From Marisa cornuarietis (Eukaryota > Mollusca > Gastropoda > Architaenioglossa > Ampullariidae): DNA of 64,000 nt. Position numbers and translations under genes: made by a program. Of this stretch, positions 42,617 to 54,755 are shown one piece after another. Under the pieces are notes generated by a model. That model was not told the origin of the DNA. It saw only the letters and a list, made by a program, of their open reading frames with translations, and did not search any database. The stretch lies in contig SMMW01000620.1 in assembly GCA_004794655.1 (NCBI GenBank), positions 1-64,000 on the forward strand. Reading direction: 5' to 3'. Numbering within the stretch: position 1 is the stretch's first letter; every line of letters begins with the position of its first letter.

Positions 42617-45600
42617 TTACCCTTTAGTAACGTTATTTGCCCAAATTCTCCACACTGCGTTTTTCTTCGGCCCAGTCCCAGTCTCCTCGTTTATCCACAC
42701 TGCGTTTTCGTCGGGATAGTTCCAATCTGGTTTGTCCACGCTGCGTTTTTTGTCGTCAGGAAACGTGAAAATACCCCGCTTACCAACATCATCTTCTGGG
42801 TTGGACAGTCCATCGGGTGTCTCGGGAACTGAACAAAACAATCAGAACAGAACGAATGCTTAATGTCAGGTGAAAATACAGTTATGATGACTGGTAGTTA
42901 ATCCACAGCGGGTAACGCTCGTATTCATTTTCTATAGGACATAAGGCTGTTATTGCTATCATATAGTCAGTCTTCGAATCGAGATATAAACGTTTCCTTG
43001 GGTGTCACGGGTTGACAAGGCATTTGATGCAAAAATCTAGTGGTGCAAGAATACACAAGACTGAATGTATTCATATGGAAAAAGAGATCTTATATTTAAA
43101 TGCGGTTCTCGTCACTACTACAGCTCACTGGAAACGCCTGATACCATACCTCACAGTAGAATGCTAACATGCCTGTTACATGCTGTATCATAGTTTTAGC
43201 CTCCGTGCATCATCATCATCTCCCACTTCCAGATTAATCTCATCATTAGTATCTCCCACCATGAATCTTAAATGCTGAAGTTGTTATGTTGCTGATACAT
43301 ATAGAAGCAGCATTCACGTGATTTCTCGCAGTACACGAAAGAAGATGATAAGCGTCATAACGACGATGATGAAAATAGTCCAGCTGTGATGAGGACAAAG
43401 CAGATTTGAAAATTATCTTTCGACTTTAAAATTGAAATCCTGTCTAGTCTTGTGGAGGAATATTTTTATATCTATCCCCGTCTCAACATTCTCAATGGAG
43501 ACACTTTATGAAGAACAACAAGGCTTTACCCCTACCAGAGTATGAAGTGGGGAAAACGAGGAAAGCGAGTAAGCGAGGGAAGTAAGGATAGTGGAGGAAA
43601 CGAAAGTAAACTTGTTGACTAAGATGCTTAGTTTTAGTTTTAAGGCCTTTCGTTGGCACAAATTATGAAATAAACAAACACCAGTAACAGTTCACTTCTG
43701 CTTGATTGGACTAAGCACGATGTCCGCTAAGCTGCGAATGATACAACTTTCCGAAACAGTTTCAGAAGCAAAGACCGGTTGGGGAAATTATGCATGCATA
43801 TGACCTTTACCCTAACTGTCGGTCTTTTTCGGTTGTGATGTGGGCTCATCGCTACGCGTGCAGTAGTTGAACAACAGTGTTTTTTGTACAAAATAAATCG
43901 TCGTCAAAACATTGTGAGCAAACTGTACTCAGCTTCAGTCGATTTGAAATACATATCTTTGTTTCTCGTATTTAAATAAAGCTTGCATCCCACAAAATAA
44001 GGCAGACGAAAATGGTGCGACGAATGTGCACGTGAAAATTTGCAGCAGACAATATTCGGCGTCTCTGGTTTCAGCGAAGCGTGATGTGTTCATCAACATT
44101 GGATTTCACTTTCAGAAATCTTTAGTCTCCAAAATGTCAGGGTTTGGATGTTTGATCATTCTGCTATTGAATATATAGACAAATAAAGTAGTTGTAACTC
44201 TGAAAGTAATCTTCAGCCACCTAAGACAGCTTCTCAGTCAGTCAGTCAGTCGTCCCTTGCCTGGCACCTGGCGTTGGGGGGAGCACATGGATAGACGCTG
44301 CAGCTGATAGGGCCCGCCACTTTTGCCTATTTTGGGCAATAGTCAGCAGGTCCTGTACAGGACGACTAGTCCAGTCTTTGACGTTCGTAAGCCAGTTCTT
44401 TCTCTGACCACCGCGGCGTCGGCCACCCTCCAAGGTGCCTTGAAGGATAGTCTTCGACAAGGTGTCGTGCCGGGTTACATGGCCAAAGAAGACCAGCTTA
44501 CGTCGCTTGACTGTTGATAGTAGAGGTTCCTGGTGTCCTACGAGTGCGGCAACCTTGTTTCTTACAAAGTCGTTGGTTTTGTGTTCTTTGTATGAGATCC
44601 GGAGCAGCTTCCTCAGACACTTGTGCTCGAATGCCTGGATTCTCCTTTCTGTTTCGGCGAGTAGAGTCCACGTGTCGCATCCGTAGAGCAGGATCGGCAC
44701 TACCAGGGATTTGTATAGCCTGTACTTGGTAGTAAACCTTATCTTGTGGCTATGCCAGATCCTATCTAGCCTAGCCATTGCTGCTGTTGCTGTTGCGATC
44801 CTGATGCGGATATCTTGCGTGGAGCTGCCGTCCTTGGAGTGGGTGGCTCCCAAGTACTTGAAGCTACTTACCTCTTCGAGCTGTACCCCGTTCATATAGA
44901 TCTCTGCTTTGCCGTTGCCATTGATCATAACTTTGCTCTTTTCTGTGCTGGTCTCCATTCCATATGCGTTTTAGCTGTCTGTCAGTCTGTTGGTGAGGTC
45001 TTGCAGTTCCTTGTTTGTACCTGCTAACAGATCTATATCATCTGCAAAGCGTAGGTTGCAGATTGGTCTTCCACCGATTGAAATGGAGGTATGGTGGTCA
45101 TGAAGAGCTTCAAGCATGATGTTCTCCAAGAATATATTAAACAACACGGGTGATAGGGGACATCCTTGACGTACCCCTACTGTGGTACGAAAGTAAACTC
45201 CTATTTGGTTGTTAAGCAAAACTGTACTCGTTGAGCTGTTATACAACGCTTCAACGACTTGGACAAGCCCTTCCTCAATGTTGACTTTCCGCATCACATG
45301 CCATAGCCCCTCCTGCCAGACTCTGTCAAATGCCTTCTTAAAGTCAATGAAGTTGTGGTAAAGGTCCCGCTGATGCTGAAGATGCTTTTCTATAAGAAGA
45401 CGACAGTTGAAGATCTGCTCAACTGTGCTTCTACGTGGTCTGAAGCCAGCCTGTTCTTCTGCTAGCAGCTCTTCTGCGGTGGTTCTGATGCGGTTCTGTA
45501 TGACCTTCAGCATGACTTTGCTTGGGTGACTGATAAAGCTTATTGTTCTGTAGTTCTGACACTGTTTGCTGTTTCCTTTCTTTGGGAGGGGAATGATTAG

Positions 45601-47752
45601 TGACTGCGTCCATTCTCTGGGCCATTCCTTGCGCTCCCAGACTCTTTGGCACAGAACAGTTAGGGCTTTTGTAGTTGCTTCCCCACCCTGCTTGAGCACC
45701 TCAGCTGGTACATTATCAACGCCTGGTGACTTTCCTCCCTTCAAACTATGTACAGCTCTTTCGACCTCTTCCTGTAGGACTGGTAGGTCTGCAGGTTCAC
45801 TGTCTCTAGTCTGGTTGTTTTGGAGAATGTTGGCGTCGGTCTTCAGCTGGTAATTTTACAGGTCCTTGCAGTATTCTGTCCATCGGTTGGGTACAGCATT
45901 GCCTTCTGTGAGAAGGTGACCATCGCTGTCTTCGATGACTGAGATCTTCTGCTGGTCTGTCTTAGTGAGGGTCTTTAGAAGTTGGTAGGCCTTTTTGCTG
46001 TCACCTCGTGCCATTCCAACCTCTATGTCCTGGCACTGCTTCTCGATCCAGCTTTCCCTAGCTGCATTCATCCCTTTCTTAATGGCACAATTCACTTCTT
46101 TGTATTTGGTTGCTGCTTCTGGTTTGCTTTTCTTTTCCCTCTTCAAGGCCCTCCTTTGGTCACAGAGGTCTAGTATGTCGTTCGTGACCCATGGCTGTTT
46201 CTTATTTCTATGTCGCCCTAGAACCTCTTGGGCTGTCGACAGTAGCACCTCTTTGATGTTTCCAGCGAGGGTGTCTACATCACAGTCCACCAGGTTCAGT
46301 GCGCCAAATTTTCCGCCAACCGTGGCCTTGAAGACTTCTGCAACCTTTGGGTCTTGCAGCTTCTCCAAATTAAAGCGAATTCGGGGAGTGTTTAAGAGTC
46401 GCTTCGCTTTCAGCCTCAGCTTCAGGTTTGTTAGAACAAGGTCATGTTCGCTGCCTATGTCAGCGCCTGGGTACGTCCTTGTCTTGGCCCTGTTGATGCT
46501 GGATTTGAAGCGTCTCGGCAGTAGGATGTAGTCGATCTGATTATGGACCAATCCGTCTGGTGAATGCCAGGTGGCCGTCCTTGATTTCTTGTGGGGATAC
46601 AAGTTGTTGGCTAAGGTGAGTCTCTGGCTCTGTGCAAACTCTAGGAGTCTGATTCCCCTGTCGTTGGTTTCACCAAGGCCAAATTTCCCCACCGTTCCTG
46701 CCCATTGCTGGTAGGCGTCTGGTCCGACCTTGGCGTTCCAGTCTCCGAGCACAACCAGGATGTCCTTTTTTGGAACTGCCTTCACAATCTTGTCCAGTTG
46801 TTGGTAGAATTCTTCCACTTCGTCGTCTCCATGTGTGGAAGTTGGAGCGTATACTTGGACAATGGTGACATTATGAGGCTTAGCTGAGACACGAATGGAG
46901 ATCAGCCGGCTGGAGATCAGACAGCTTCTAAAGAACTGTGACCAGAATAACAGGTTGACTTTGAAAGAGACAAAAATAGAGTTGGACATATCGTTAATTT
47001 CACGTCCTGGTAGAAAAGTACTTGCAACATTAAAAAAACCTCTTCTGCTGCCACTTGGATCTTAAAAACGCAGTTTGCTTATATGGACACAAAGGGAGAA
47101 GATTCAATATGAACGAGGGTCTGATTCGTCACACAGGAGCTGTACAACACTGAGCAGCACTTGAACTAGTGACCTCAGAGAACTTATGTGGACACGGAAA
47201 GGAAACTCACTGTTGGCATATTCTTCAATATCGTCCCACAGAACACAATAAAGAAACTCACCTTGAATAATATAACTCTCCATCGGTTGTAGACTTCTTT
47301 GAAACATGTACATCGCAATCGACAATAAACTTACGGTAGTCATTCGAAACAAACTTCAAGATATTAACAACAAGCTTCAGTGTCAGAAGTAGATAATAAC
47401 AACACCGACAAGAGAAAAATAAGTCTTCAGCATCAACGGAAAGATCAGAAACAAACCAGGCAAATAGGATTTCTTTAGAGTTTAGAGCCTCGTTAAAGAA
47501 AGACCGAGGATGTCGTTGACAGAAAAAGACCTGAATGGCGAACGTGGAACAGTGAGCAGAGCTCATCACGGTGGCCCTGCATGGTGAGCCTCAGCAAAGG
47601 TCATTGGGGAGAACATTGTCAGCTGCTCTAGGTATCAAGTCTTCCCGACCACCAAGACAAATCAAAATGCTAAGTTCATTGTAACTTTTCTTACCGTTTC
47701 TCGCCGCAGCCATGGCTATGCCAACGACAAATAGAATAACGCAGACCTTCAT
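42617..47752 (-). CDS. Small secreted prepropeptide gene C (two exons, 89 aa)
   Basis: Exon 1 (47752-47695, 58 nt) encodes the same signal peptide as gene A (MKVCVILFVVGIAMAAA) with the phase-1 G/GTAAGA donor. Exon 2 (42828-42617) starts after tgttttgttcag and stops at TAA, giving 89 aa. It contains DDVGKR (amidation-type site), GIFTFPDDKKR and SVDKPDWNYPDE. A short A run near 42703 is one base out of phase with the repeat unit, so later copies of a KRSVDK-like, Trp-containing unit lie in another frame and the real C-terminus differs from genes A and B. TATA box at 47831-47838, AATAAA at 42525-42530. The 4.9-kb intron contains a 2.7-kb RTE-1 insertion in the same (minus) orientation. Family not recognised; secreted, processed peptide is inferred. 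Confidence 0.55.
44235..46918 (-). mobile_element. RTE-1 LINE, 2684 bp, 5'-truncated, 11-bp TSD
   Basis: Flanked by the perfect TSD agacagcttct (44224-44234; 46919-46929). The intact empty site is 6771-6781 in the first copy of the unit. The 3' end carries a (CTGA)n tail, as RTE-type elements do. It inserted into the intron of peptide gene C after the large duplication. The 5' truncation removes the start of the endonuclease. Confidence 0.95.
44242..46918 (-). pseudogene. RTE-1 endonuclease-reverse transcriptase with two nonsense codons
   Basis: One continuous frame from 46918 to 44242 holds the endonuclease (VQVYAPTSTHGDDEVEEFYQ, VLGDWNAKVG, SPDGLVHNQIDYILL, GSEHDLVL), linker (NDILDLCDQRRALKREKKSK), RT (GKSPGVDNVPAEVLKQGGEA, FIDFKKAFDRVW, VGVRQGCPLSPVLFNIF, LRFADDIDLLAG) and C-terminal region (CLRKLLRISYKEHKTNDFVR, FFGHVTRHDTLSKTILQGT, GRRRGGQRKNWLTNVKDW). 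It is stopped only by TAA at 45856-45858 and TAA at 44971-44973, with no frameshifts, which fits a recent insertion. The N-terminus of the endonuclease is missing. Confidence 0.9.
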
Positions 47753-49567
47753 GTTCCGGTTTTTGCTGATTTTCTGTACCCGTCAGAAGAGTTCCGGATT
47801 CAGAATGAAGCTCAGAGACCCAACCTACTTCTTTTATACATCCCCTTTTTTAATTAGTCTCCTCTCTGGGAGAGAATCCTCCAATCAACAAACACACGTT
47901 TAACGAAGGTAGCAGCCCAAAATAAACAGGTATCGTGTTAGTTTTTTATCGCTCAAGCGTGTGCTTATTAATCGAACCCATTGGACAAACTGTTGTTTCA
48001 GTAGTATTATTGAAAAAATTCTTGGCTAGCAATATCATTAGAAACTGTTCATTTGGAGGAGTGAGTGCTTAGCTCTCTTGGTTCGAAAGGCCACGATCGT
48101 GGCTTTGCCGGTTAGCACGGGCAAGGCGATTTTCATTACTTTTTATTGCAAAGTTCAACTTTTCCAAAAATGTATAGGTTTCTTGGTCTAATGTTTATTT
48201 CAGATCAGCAATAATAAAAAAACAAACTTCACCACTGTCGTCTTCGCAGTCTTCAGTTATAAGCCAGTTATTGTAATGTTATATTTTTATGTTGACTCAA
48301 GATGGTTAGGCAGAGATGTGTATAGACAGATTTCTGATTTAGGATAGTTAATAATGGACTGTTATTTTTAATTATTATTCTGCCGTTTCCGAACCACGGG
48401 ACTTCTGATAGTCTGCGCAGATGCTGCTGGTGGTAAACATTAGTGTCATATTTTACAAGAAGCTTTTACAAATTTCGTTCTAATTTTTAGTAGTGGGGAC
48501 GAAATTCAGACATAAACATTTCGTTATGGTTTTAAGTTCAGAACTATACAATACTAATCAATAAAGATGTCCATCAAGTACTAGGTTAACGTAGGACAGA
48601 GAACAGAAGAGGCTTTAAAGTCTTGTTCTCAATGACACATATTTGACGAGAGGAAAATAACACCTACATAACGTACCTATTATTAGTGTAATTTACTAGG
48701 AAAATATTACAAATTTCGTTAAAATGCGTTGCAAATCGTTTCAGAAAACCTTTCTATAACTTTATCCTCATTTGAGTTTGAGCACTGGCTAATGAGGCAT
48801 TTATTCACCAGGAACTTTTCTACGTCTAAACAATATGTCGATGTTAGAATATTTCTACAACATGTCACTGTTGGGTGGTTTGTACAGCATGTCAGTTCTG
48901 GGAAATTGTTAGAAGGACGTTACGTGAGTGTTTGCGTGATTGCGTACTTGAACTGAATGCTTTGCAAAAATTCTTCTTCACATACATCTGTAATAATAAA
49001 GATGAAGTACTTTAAATGAATTTTTACAAAAGAAATGAAATAAAACTTTGGAGAGTTAAGTTATAAATAATGTCTGTTCGAGTGTCTTTTGCACGTTAAT
49101 TACTACTAAACAGCTTGCCAAAAAAAGATATTTTGGACAATCAGTGTGATAATACTGTAGCCCTCTTAGCCTAGGATAAAAATATTTCTATGTTCAAAAA
49201 CATGGGCTTAATTAAAGTAAGCCAGTAAACTGGCTCTACGGGCTCAGCAGGTTAAGCAGGACAATAGCAAACGAAATTTGTGGCGAAAATATCAATCAGC
49301 AGTACGAATATCAATAAGCAAAGCAGTAAGTATAGATCAGCTGGATCGCATTTTTTTGTGGAACAACAACGACATCTCATCATCATTCACAATTTTTCCT
49401 ACTAACACAACGGTTTTCCGTCTAAAGTGACCCCACGGTGTTTGCCAAAACAAAAGCGTGTGAATGCTGCTATGATCGAGGCAGATAAAGGGAAAGAGAT
49501 TCTATGAAATACAGATTTCGTTCATAACTACTGAGGTTGTCAGTGAATATATTAGTAGATGTTGTAG
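46930..49567. repeat. Second copy of window positions 6782-9430
   Basis: Near-identical continuation of the duplication after the RTE-1 insertion. It contains exon 1 and the promoter of peptide gene C, and the two-unit minisatellite at 48836-48891. Confidence 0.9.
47831..47838 (-). promoter_or_regulatory. TATA box of peptide gene C
   Basis: TATAAAAG on the minus strand, about 80 bp upstream of the ATG at 47752. Confidence 0.6.
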
Positions 49568-51404
49568 GTCTCTGAGACCGATGTGAAAGCGGTTATTCTA
49601 AAAGCTCAACCAACAACTTGCGAGTTGGATCCGATGCCCACAAGCCTTCTGCTTGAGTGCCTAGATACTCTACTTACTGCCATCACAAATATTGTAAATG
49701 TCAGCCTGTCGTCAGGTGTTTTCCGATCTTTGTTCAAAAATGCGGTGGTGAGGCCACTTCTAAAGAAATCCACGCTTGACGTCAATGTCCTGAACAACTA
49801 CCGTCCAGTTTCCAACTTGTCTTTTCTCTCTAAGATCATAGAGAAAATAGTTTTGACACAGCTCTGGGCATACTTACAAAAGCACCATCTTATCCCACAA
49901 GCTCAGTCGGCGTATAGACCTTTCCACAGCACCGAGACCACTCTTATTAAAGTAACAACAGACATATTATCTGCTCTTGACAGTGGTGATGTCTCTCCAT
50001 TAACCCTACTGGACCTGTCTGCTGCATTTGACACTATAGACCACTCTCTGCTCCTTCATAGACTCCACACCCTCTACAGGATTTCTGGACCTGCCCTCTC
50101 ATGGTTCAACTCCTATCTCACTGATAGGACCCAGACTGTGTTAGTTGATGGTCAGATATCTCGCCCTGCTTCACTTTTCTGTGGTGTTCCCCAAGGCTCA
50201 GTACTTGGCCCAGTTCTGTTCATCCTGTATACTAAGCCCCTTTCATCATGCATCCGGTCTCACCAGGTTTCTCATCAATCCTATGCTGATGACACGCAGC
50301 TTTACTGTTCCACTCCGCCGGCTGAGTCTCACTCTGCTATTAGCTCTCTAGAAGCTTGTATCAGCGATGTCAAGGGCTGGATGGTAAAAAACAAGCTTAA
50401 ACTAAATGATGATAAAACGGAAGCCCTCTTGTGCCATAGAAGAAGACATCAACCTTCACTCGTCAGTCTGCCCAATCACATCAAGGTGGGCGACAGCAAC
50501 ATCACCTTCACGTCATCCGTTAGGAATCTGGGATTTATTGTCACTGATGACATGACACTCGATAGACATGTAGCAGCTATCTGTCGGTCTGCCTATTATG
50601 AGATTCGTAAGATCAGTGCCATCCGTCACTTTCTCTCTACACGCGCTACCAACACTCTTGTCTGTGCGTTTGTTCTTTCTCGACTTGACTACTGCAACTC
50701 CTTGCTGGCAGGCTGCCCTGACTACCTCATTCAGAGACTCCAGAGAGTACAGAACTCTGCTGCGCGTCTGGTGCTTAAAGCAAGGAAACGGGACCATGTC
50801 ACTCCTCTCCTTCGTTTTCTACACTGACTACCCATCCATTCTCGCATTCAGTACAAACTGTCTGTGCTGTGTTTTAATTTCTTTGCTGGCTCCTGTCCTG
50901 ACTATTTCTCTGAACTTCTCATCCCTTACTCTCCGGCCAGACAACTCCTCTCTTCGTCTGACGACCGTATCCTAACTGTTCCTGTCACCAGAACAACAAC
51001 ATATGGTCACAGGACTTTTGGCTACTGTGCTGCAAAACAATGGAACTCTCTTCCTTTCCATATCCGCCACCTTCCTACAACTGAATCTTTCAAATCTGCA
51101 CTGAAAACGCACCTCTTCCTTGAGCATTACTCCTAACACAGTCCACACAATGCTAGTCCTTCTTACCCTCCCCCCTTCCCTCTTGCTACTTTACCCATCT
51201 TTCTCGCAGAATCACTATATTTCTCTGTTCCTGTTACTTTATGCCTTTTGTTTTCTGTTTCGTCAGTACTGTGGTTTTCTTTCGTCCCCTTTGTTCTGTA
51301 TCTACTTAGTCCATGTCTCTTCCTCGTTTTAAGCGCTAAGAGCATGCTCTCTATGAGTGTGAATATGCGCTATAAAAATCTTCACTATTATTATTATTAT
51401 TATT
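49568..51404 (+). mobile_element. L2-like LINE, 5'-truncated, with (ATT)n tail
   Basis: Inserted at gttgtag/atatttttg; the first copy (9425-9445) is the empty site. It begins within the pre-RT linker and ends gaatatgcgctataaaaatc followed by (att)n at 51386-51404. Only tag could be a TSD, as is usual for CR1/L2. Its 3' end is the source family of the fragments at 4235-4571 and 41702-42040. Confidence 0.9.
49583..51136 (+). pseudogene. L2-like reverse transcriptase with one nonsense codon
   Basis: A frame open except for TGA at 50825-50827 (position of a usual Trp). RT motifs: NNYRPVSNLSFLSKIIEKIV, AYRPFHSTETTLIKVTTDIL, LTLLDLSAAFDTIDHSLLL (motif A), CGVPQGSVLGPVLFILYT (motif B), HQSYADDTQLYC (motif C, catalytic ADD), KNKLKLNDDKTEALLC. 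C-terminal region: RLDYCNSLLAGCPDYLIQRL, YGHRTFGYCAAKQWNSLPFH, SFKSALKTHLFLEHYS then stop. The endonuclease is lost by 5' truncation. All RT catalytic residues are present. Confidence 0.9.
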
Positions 51405-51925
51405 AGATATTTTTGTTGCCATCCTTTTTACTAACAAAAGAGGTAACACCTCTTTTTTGAATGTCTTTTAGAACCATCATGCTCACTTTTCACTGTGGGC
51501 GTGGAATTCTTTTTCCCACATGAGATATCTCATTTTATCAGTGGAAGCATCCCAAAACGTTCATGCAGGTGCTATATAGGGATCTATAAAGTTGGGCTAC
51601 TGTAATTTGAGGACTGGACTCTCTCAGTTGCCAATCGACAATTGTAATTCACGATCGATTTTAATCACAGATTCACATGCAGTATCGCCGACACCTCGAG
51701 TCAATTATTTATGCTTGACAGTTACTGTTCTCTATATGGTAGCTCAGGTAGAGTTTTATTGATAAATAGTGAGATCAAGAACAGAACACTTTCTGTTAAC
51801 ACTAAGCAACAAAAAACACCAAGGAATAAAGATCACGTGATACACAATGTGAAACAGTTGTATAACGGAAAAGACTGAATGAATCTCGCACTTATAGGGA
51901 GGTTTGCATCAAAAGTATACTAAAA
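51405..51925. repeat. Second copy of window positions 9431-9980
   Basis: Resumes the unit after the L2 insertion, with a deletion of about 40 bp near 51781. It ends at aaagtatactaaaa, where an RTE-like LINE begins. Confidence 0.9.
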
Positions 51926-53083
51926 AGACTTATATCGCTATCATCTTCTTCTTCCAGTGGAACATGCCAGCGAACCCGGTTCTGGGCCTCCCTCCCCAGT
52001 TGGGCCCATGTCATTCCAGCTGCCTCCGCCTCGCCATGGACCGATCTTCTCCACGTCTGTCTGGGTCTCCCAACCCTGCGCCTCCCCTGTGGGTTCCAGT
52101 CCAGAGCTTGTCGTGTTAGATTTTCGGCCGGCTATCGCAGTGTGTGAGCGATCCAGCCCCACTTTCGCTTCTTGATGTCTTGGTTGGCAGGTTTTTGGTT
52201 GGCTCTCTCCCACATGCATTGGAGATCTTCTCGGGCCATCTGATGTTGAAAATGTGGCGCAGACATCTGTTGATGAATGTTTGAATCTTGGTGGTGATGG
52301 TGTTTGTCACACGCCATGTCTCAGACCCATATAGAAGGACAGATTTTACTTTCGTATGAAAGATGCGGATCTTGGTGTGCCGAGATAATGCCTTGGAATT
52401 CCAGATGGGTCGCAGGATGTGGAATGCTTGCCTTATTTATTTTGCTTCTAACATCTTCATCTGCACCTCCATCCTTGGTGACTATGCTGCCTAGGTAGGT
52501 GAAGCGGTCAGTCTCTGTGATACATTCCCCATGTAGTTGGAGGGGGGCTTCTTGCTTGTTGTTGACCCGCATTACCTCTGTCTTCTTGATGTTGATTGTC
52601 AGGCCAGTTGTCGCTGCTTCTTCTGAGAGCAGAGTGAGCTTTGCCTGTGCATGTTGTTGCTTGTGGGACAACAGCATGATGTCGTCTGCAAAGTCGAGAT
52701 CCTCAAGCTGCATGTCAAAGGTCCATTGAATGCCTGTGTTGCTATTAGAGGTTGTTCTTCTCATGATCCAATATATGACGATCAGGAAGATTGTAGGCGA
52801 GAGCATGCAACCTTGCCTTACTCCAGTCCTCACTGCAAAGGGGTCCGTCAGCTTTCCATTGTGGATCACCTGGCATGTAGAGTCTTTATACAGCTGTTGG
52901 ATGATGGCAATTAACTTTGGTGGAAATCCGTAGTGCTGCATCAACTTCCAGATGGTCTCTCTGTCTACGGAGTCAAATGCCTTCTCAAAATCCACAAATG
53001 TCATGTAGAGTGGGGACTGCCATTCGATGGACTGTTCAATAATGATTCGCAGTGTAGCGATATGGTCTGTAGTGATATGGTCT
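51925..53083 (-). mobile_element. RTE-B-like LINE 3' half, fused to an I-like LINE
   Basis: The minus strand carries RT motifs A to C and the C-terminal region of an RTE-B-like element, ending in a GAAGAAGAAGATGAT-type 3' end near 51940. Its upstream (fingers) part is absent: at 53083 it is joined to the RNase H of an I-like LINE. The word gtagtgatatggtct/gtagcgatatggtct occurs twice at the junction (53054-53083). Confidence 0.85.
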
Positions 53084-53730
53084 TTACCATCATTTTTGTA
53101 TTTCTCTTGCCACCTTATTTTTATTGCTGGTTTTATAGCTATTTTCCTCTCTGCTGGTGAAATAGAGATGTTTAGGGTGGTGACTTTAGGGTTCGCTTCT
53201 TGTTTTACTGCCATTTTAGCTAGTTTATCTGCCTCTTCATTTCCTTTAATTCCTATATGGGAGGGAACCCAAAGGAACCTAATGTCGCGATGTTCCTGGT
53301 TGATTTTATTTATGATGGACAGTATCTCGTATACTCTGTCTAGTCTGCTTGAGGATTCGTTTTTTAAAGTCTGAAGTGCTGAGAGTGAATCAGAAATTAA
53401 TAGACACCGCAATTGCGTTGTGTCCTTCTTTCATGGAGGGAGTGTTTGAAGAGCTGTCAGTATGACAGTCTGCTCAGCTGTGAAAATTGATGTGTGCTTT
53501 CGGAGTCTGCTGGAGATGGTGATGTTATCGGGTTGGTATACTCCTAATCCGGTTTTGTTTGTCTCTGGGTCATGAGATCCGTCAGTATAGATCTGCACGT
53601 GGTCTTTGTATGTGGTGCTTAGCTTGAGCTTTGTTTCTGCAGTGATTTGGACTTGGTGTTGTTCTTTGTTGTATTTGGTGAGGTCAAGGTCTATCTGTGG
53701 GTGTGGAAGTGTCCAGGGTTGTGTTTGCAT
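52321..53730 (-). pseudogene. Chimeric RNase H - reverse transcriptase reading frame
   Basis: A single frame, broken only by TGA at 53431-53433, joins two unrelated LINE domains. 53730-53085 is RNase H of an I-like LINE (HVQIYTDGSHDPETNKTGLG, CLLISDSLSALQTLKNESSS, FLWVPSHIGIKGNEEADKLA, with the D, E, D and H positions of the family). 53080-52321 is the palm of an RTE-like RT (TFVDFEKAFDSVDRETIWKL, RTGVRQGCMLSP, EDLDFADDIMLLSHKQQHAQ). The last about 30 residues (SIPHPATHLEFQGI) are frame-shifted. RNase H normally lies after RT in I-like LINEs and is absent from RTE elements, so this order is a fusion product. The 363-codon part after the stop is fully open. Confidence 0.8.
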
Positions 53731-54240
53731 GTTGTTCGGTGGGTAAGGGGCCGTTATGTTGATTTTTGCACCCTTTGTGCTTCTATATGTTGGATGAGTT
53801 GTTGTATCATGAGTTGTGGGGTGGGACGACCTGTTCTGTGTCTGTGGGGTTGTACGTGAGTTTGTCGGACTGGATGGTCAGGTGGGAGGCACTGCGTCTT
53901 GTAGTAGTATAGTAGTAGTTGGCTGTCCTTTCCTGGATGATTAATTCTATAGGTGACCTGTTTCCGTCAGTACTGCTAGGTTTGGTGTGTGTGAAGGTAC
54001 TTCCAGAACTACTTTTAGTGCCCTGGCCTGTACTGACTGAAGTTTAGCTATTTGGTTTGATTTAAGGTGGACTAGCAGTGGAGCTGCGTATAATAGTCTA
54101 GATATAACATTGGCCTAATAGAAGTTAAGAAGAGATTTAGGATTGGTTCCCCAGTTATTTTCACTAACTACTCTCATTAGGTTTATTCCTGTTTTTGGCA
54201 GAGTTCATTGTTTTGTCTACATTTATATTGTCTATTTTGT
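53084..54240 (-). mobile_element. I-like LINE fragment (RT C-terminus and RNase H)
   Basis: Contains the RNase H domain (53730-53085) and, further upstream, a degraded RT C-terminus (54110-53900) matching 20217-20470. Truncated at both ends. The upstream junction with unit sequence near 54240 (ttttgtctacattggctgaatt) is shared with the copy at 20525, so the two fragments descend from one insertion. Confidence 0.8.
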
Positions 54241-54755
54241 CTACATTGGCTGAATTTCCAAAACTTTCCCTCCCCCCATCCATTTAACGTGGGATCAGTT
54301 AGGTGGCGCTCGCTCATTTTTATGAAATACCAGTTAGGAAACTCAAACATTTACTTTTATCTTCGAGTTTTTTTCTTCCTTTTTTTCCATAGAAGACATT
54401 CATTTAAATGCCAATCCCGTGCAATTATCACTATTTTATTTTACAACACATTTACAACACGCATTTTGTTATCCGATAAACCGTTATTTCTGAATAATAA
54501 AGTCGTCTATGATAACAGTAAATTTTATAAAATTGTTTTTGCACTGGTTTATATTAATGTCCAGTATGGAGTTGTGTGTCGTTAATGGATGCTTGTATGT
54601 AGAAAAACACAATTGGTAGCTTTAGCATTTGACGTCTTTTACAGCCCAGACTTAATAAAATGGGGCCGTCCACGCAGCCGTAAAAAAGGTATTCCAGCTG
54701 TTTCTTACAAACATCAGGCGCTGTTTACACATGTTTTGAAAACATTATTGGCTAG
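54240..54755 (+). repeat. Third, shortened copy of block 20540-21500
   Basis: The exon-1 candidate of the other copies is deleted here (jump from acaacacatttacaacac to gttatccgataaacc at about 54460). The exon-like stretch after ttttacag (54645) has diverged. No functional gene. Confidence 0.65.

Larger units (their letters stand above)
38007..43980. repeat. Second copy of window positions 1-6540
   Basis: Near-identical to the start of the window, apart from absence of 546-1117 (at 38549), a 39-bp tandem addition near 40725-40765, and different lengths of the CAT and GA repeats. The duplication starts left of position 1, because the hAT end is shared. Confidence 0.9.

Noticed and set aside
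45995..46531. Plus-strand ORF of 178 aa
   Set aside because: Antisense of the RTE-1 endonuclease region.
47258..47569. Minus-strand ORF of 103 aa (…RKFIVDCDVHVSKKS…) considered as a coding exon of gene C
   Set aside because: In-frame stops occur at the equivalent place in copies A (GCT TAA) and B (CAA TGA), and no acceptor of the required phase is clear; it lies within the intron.
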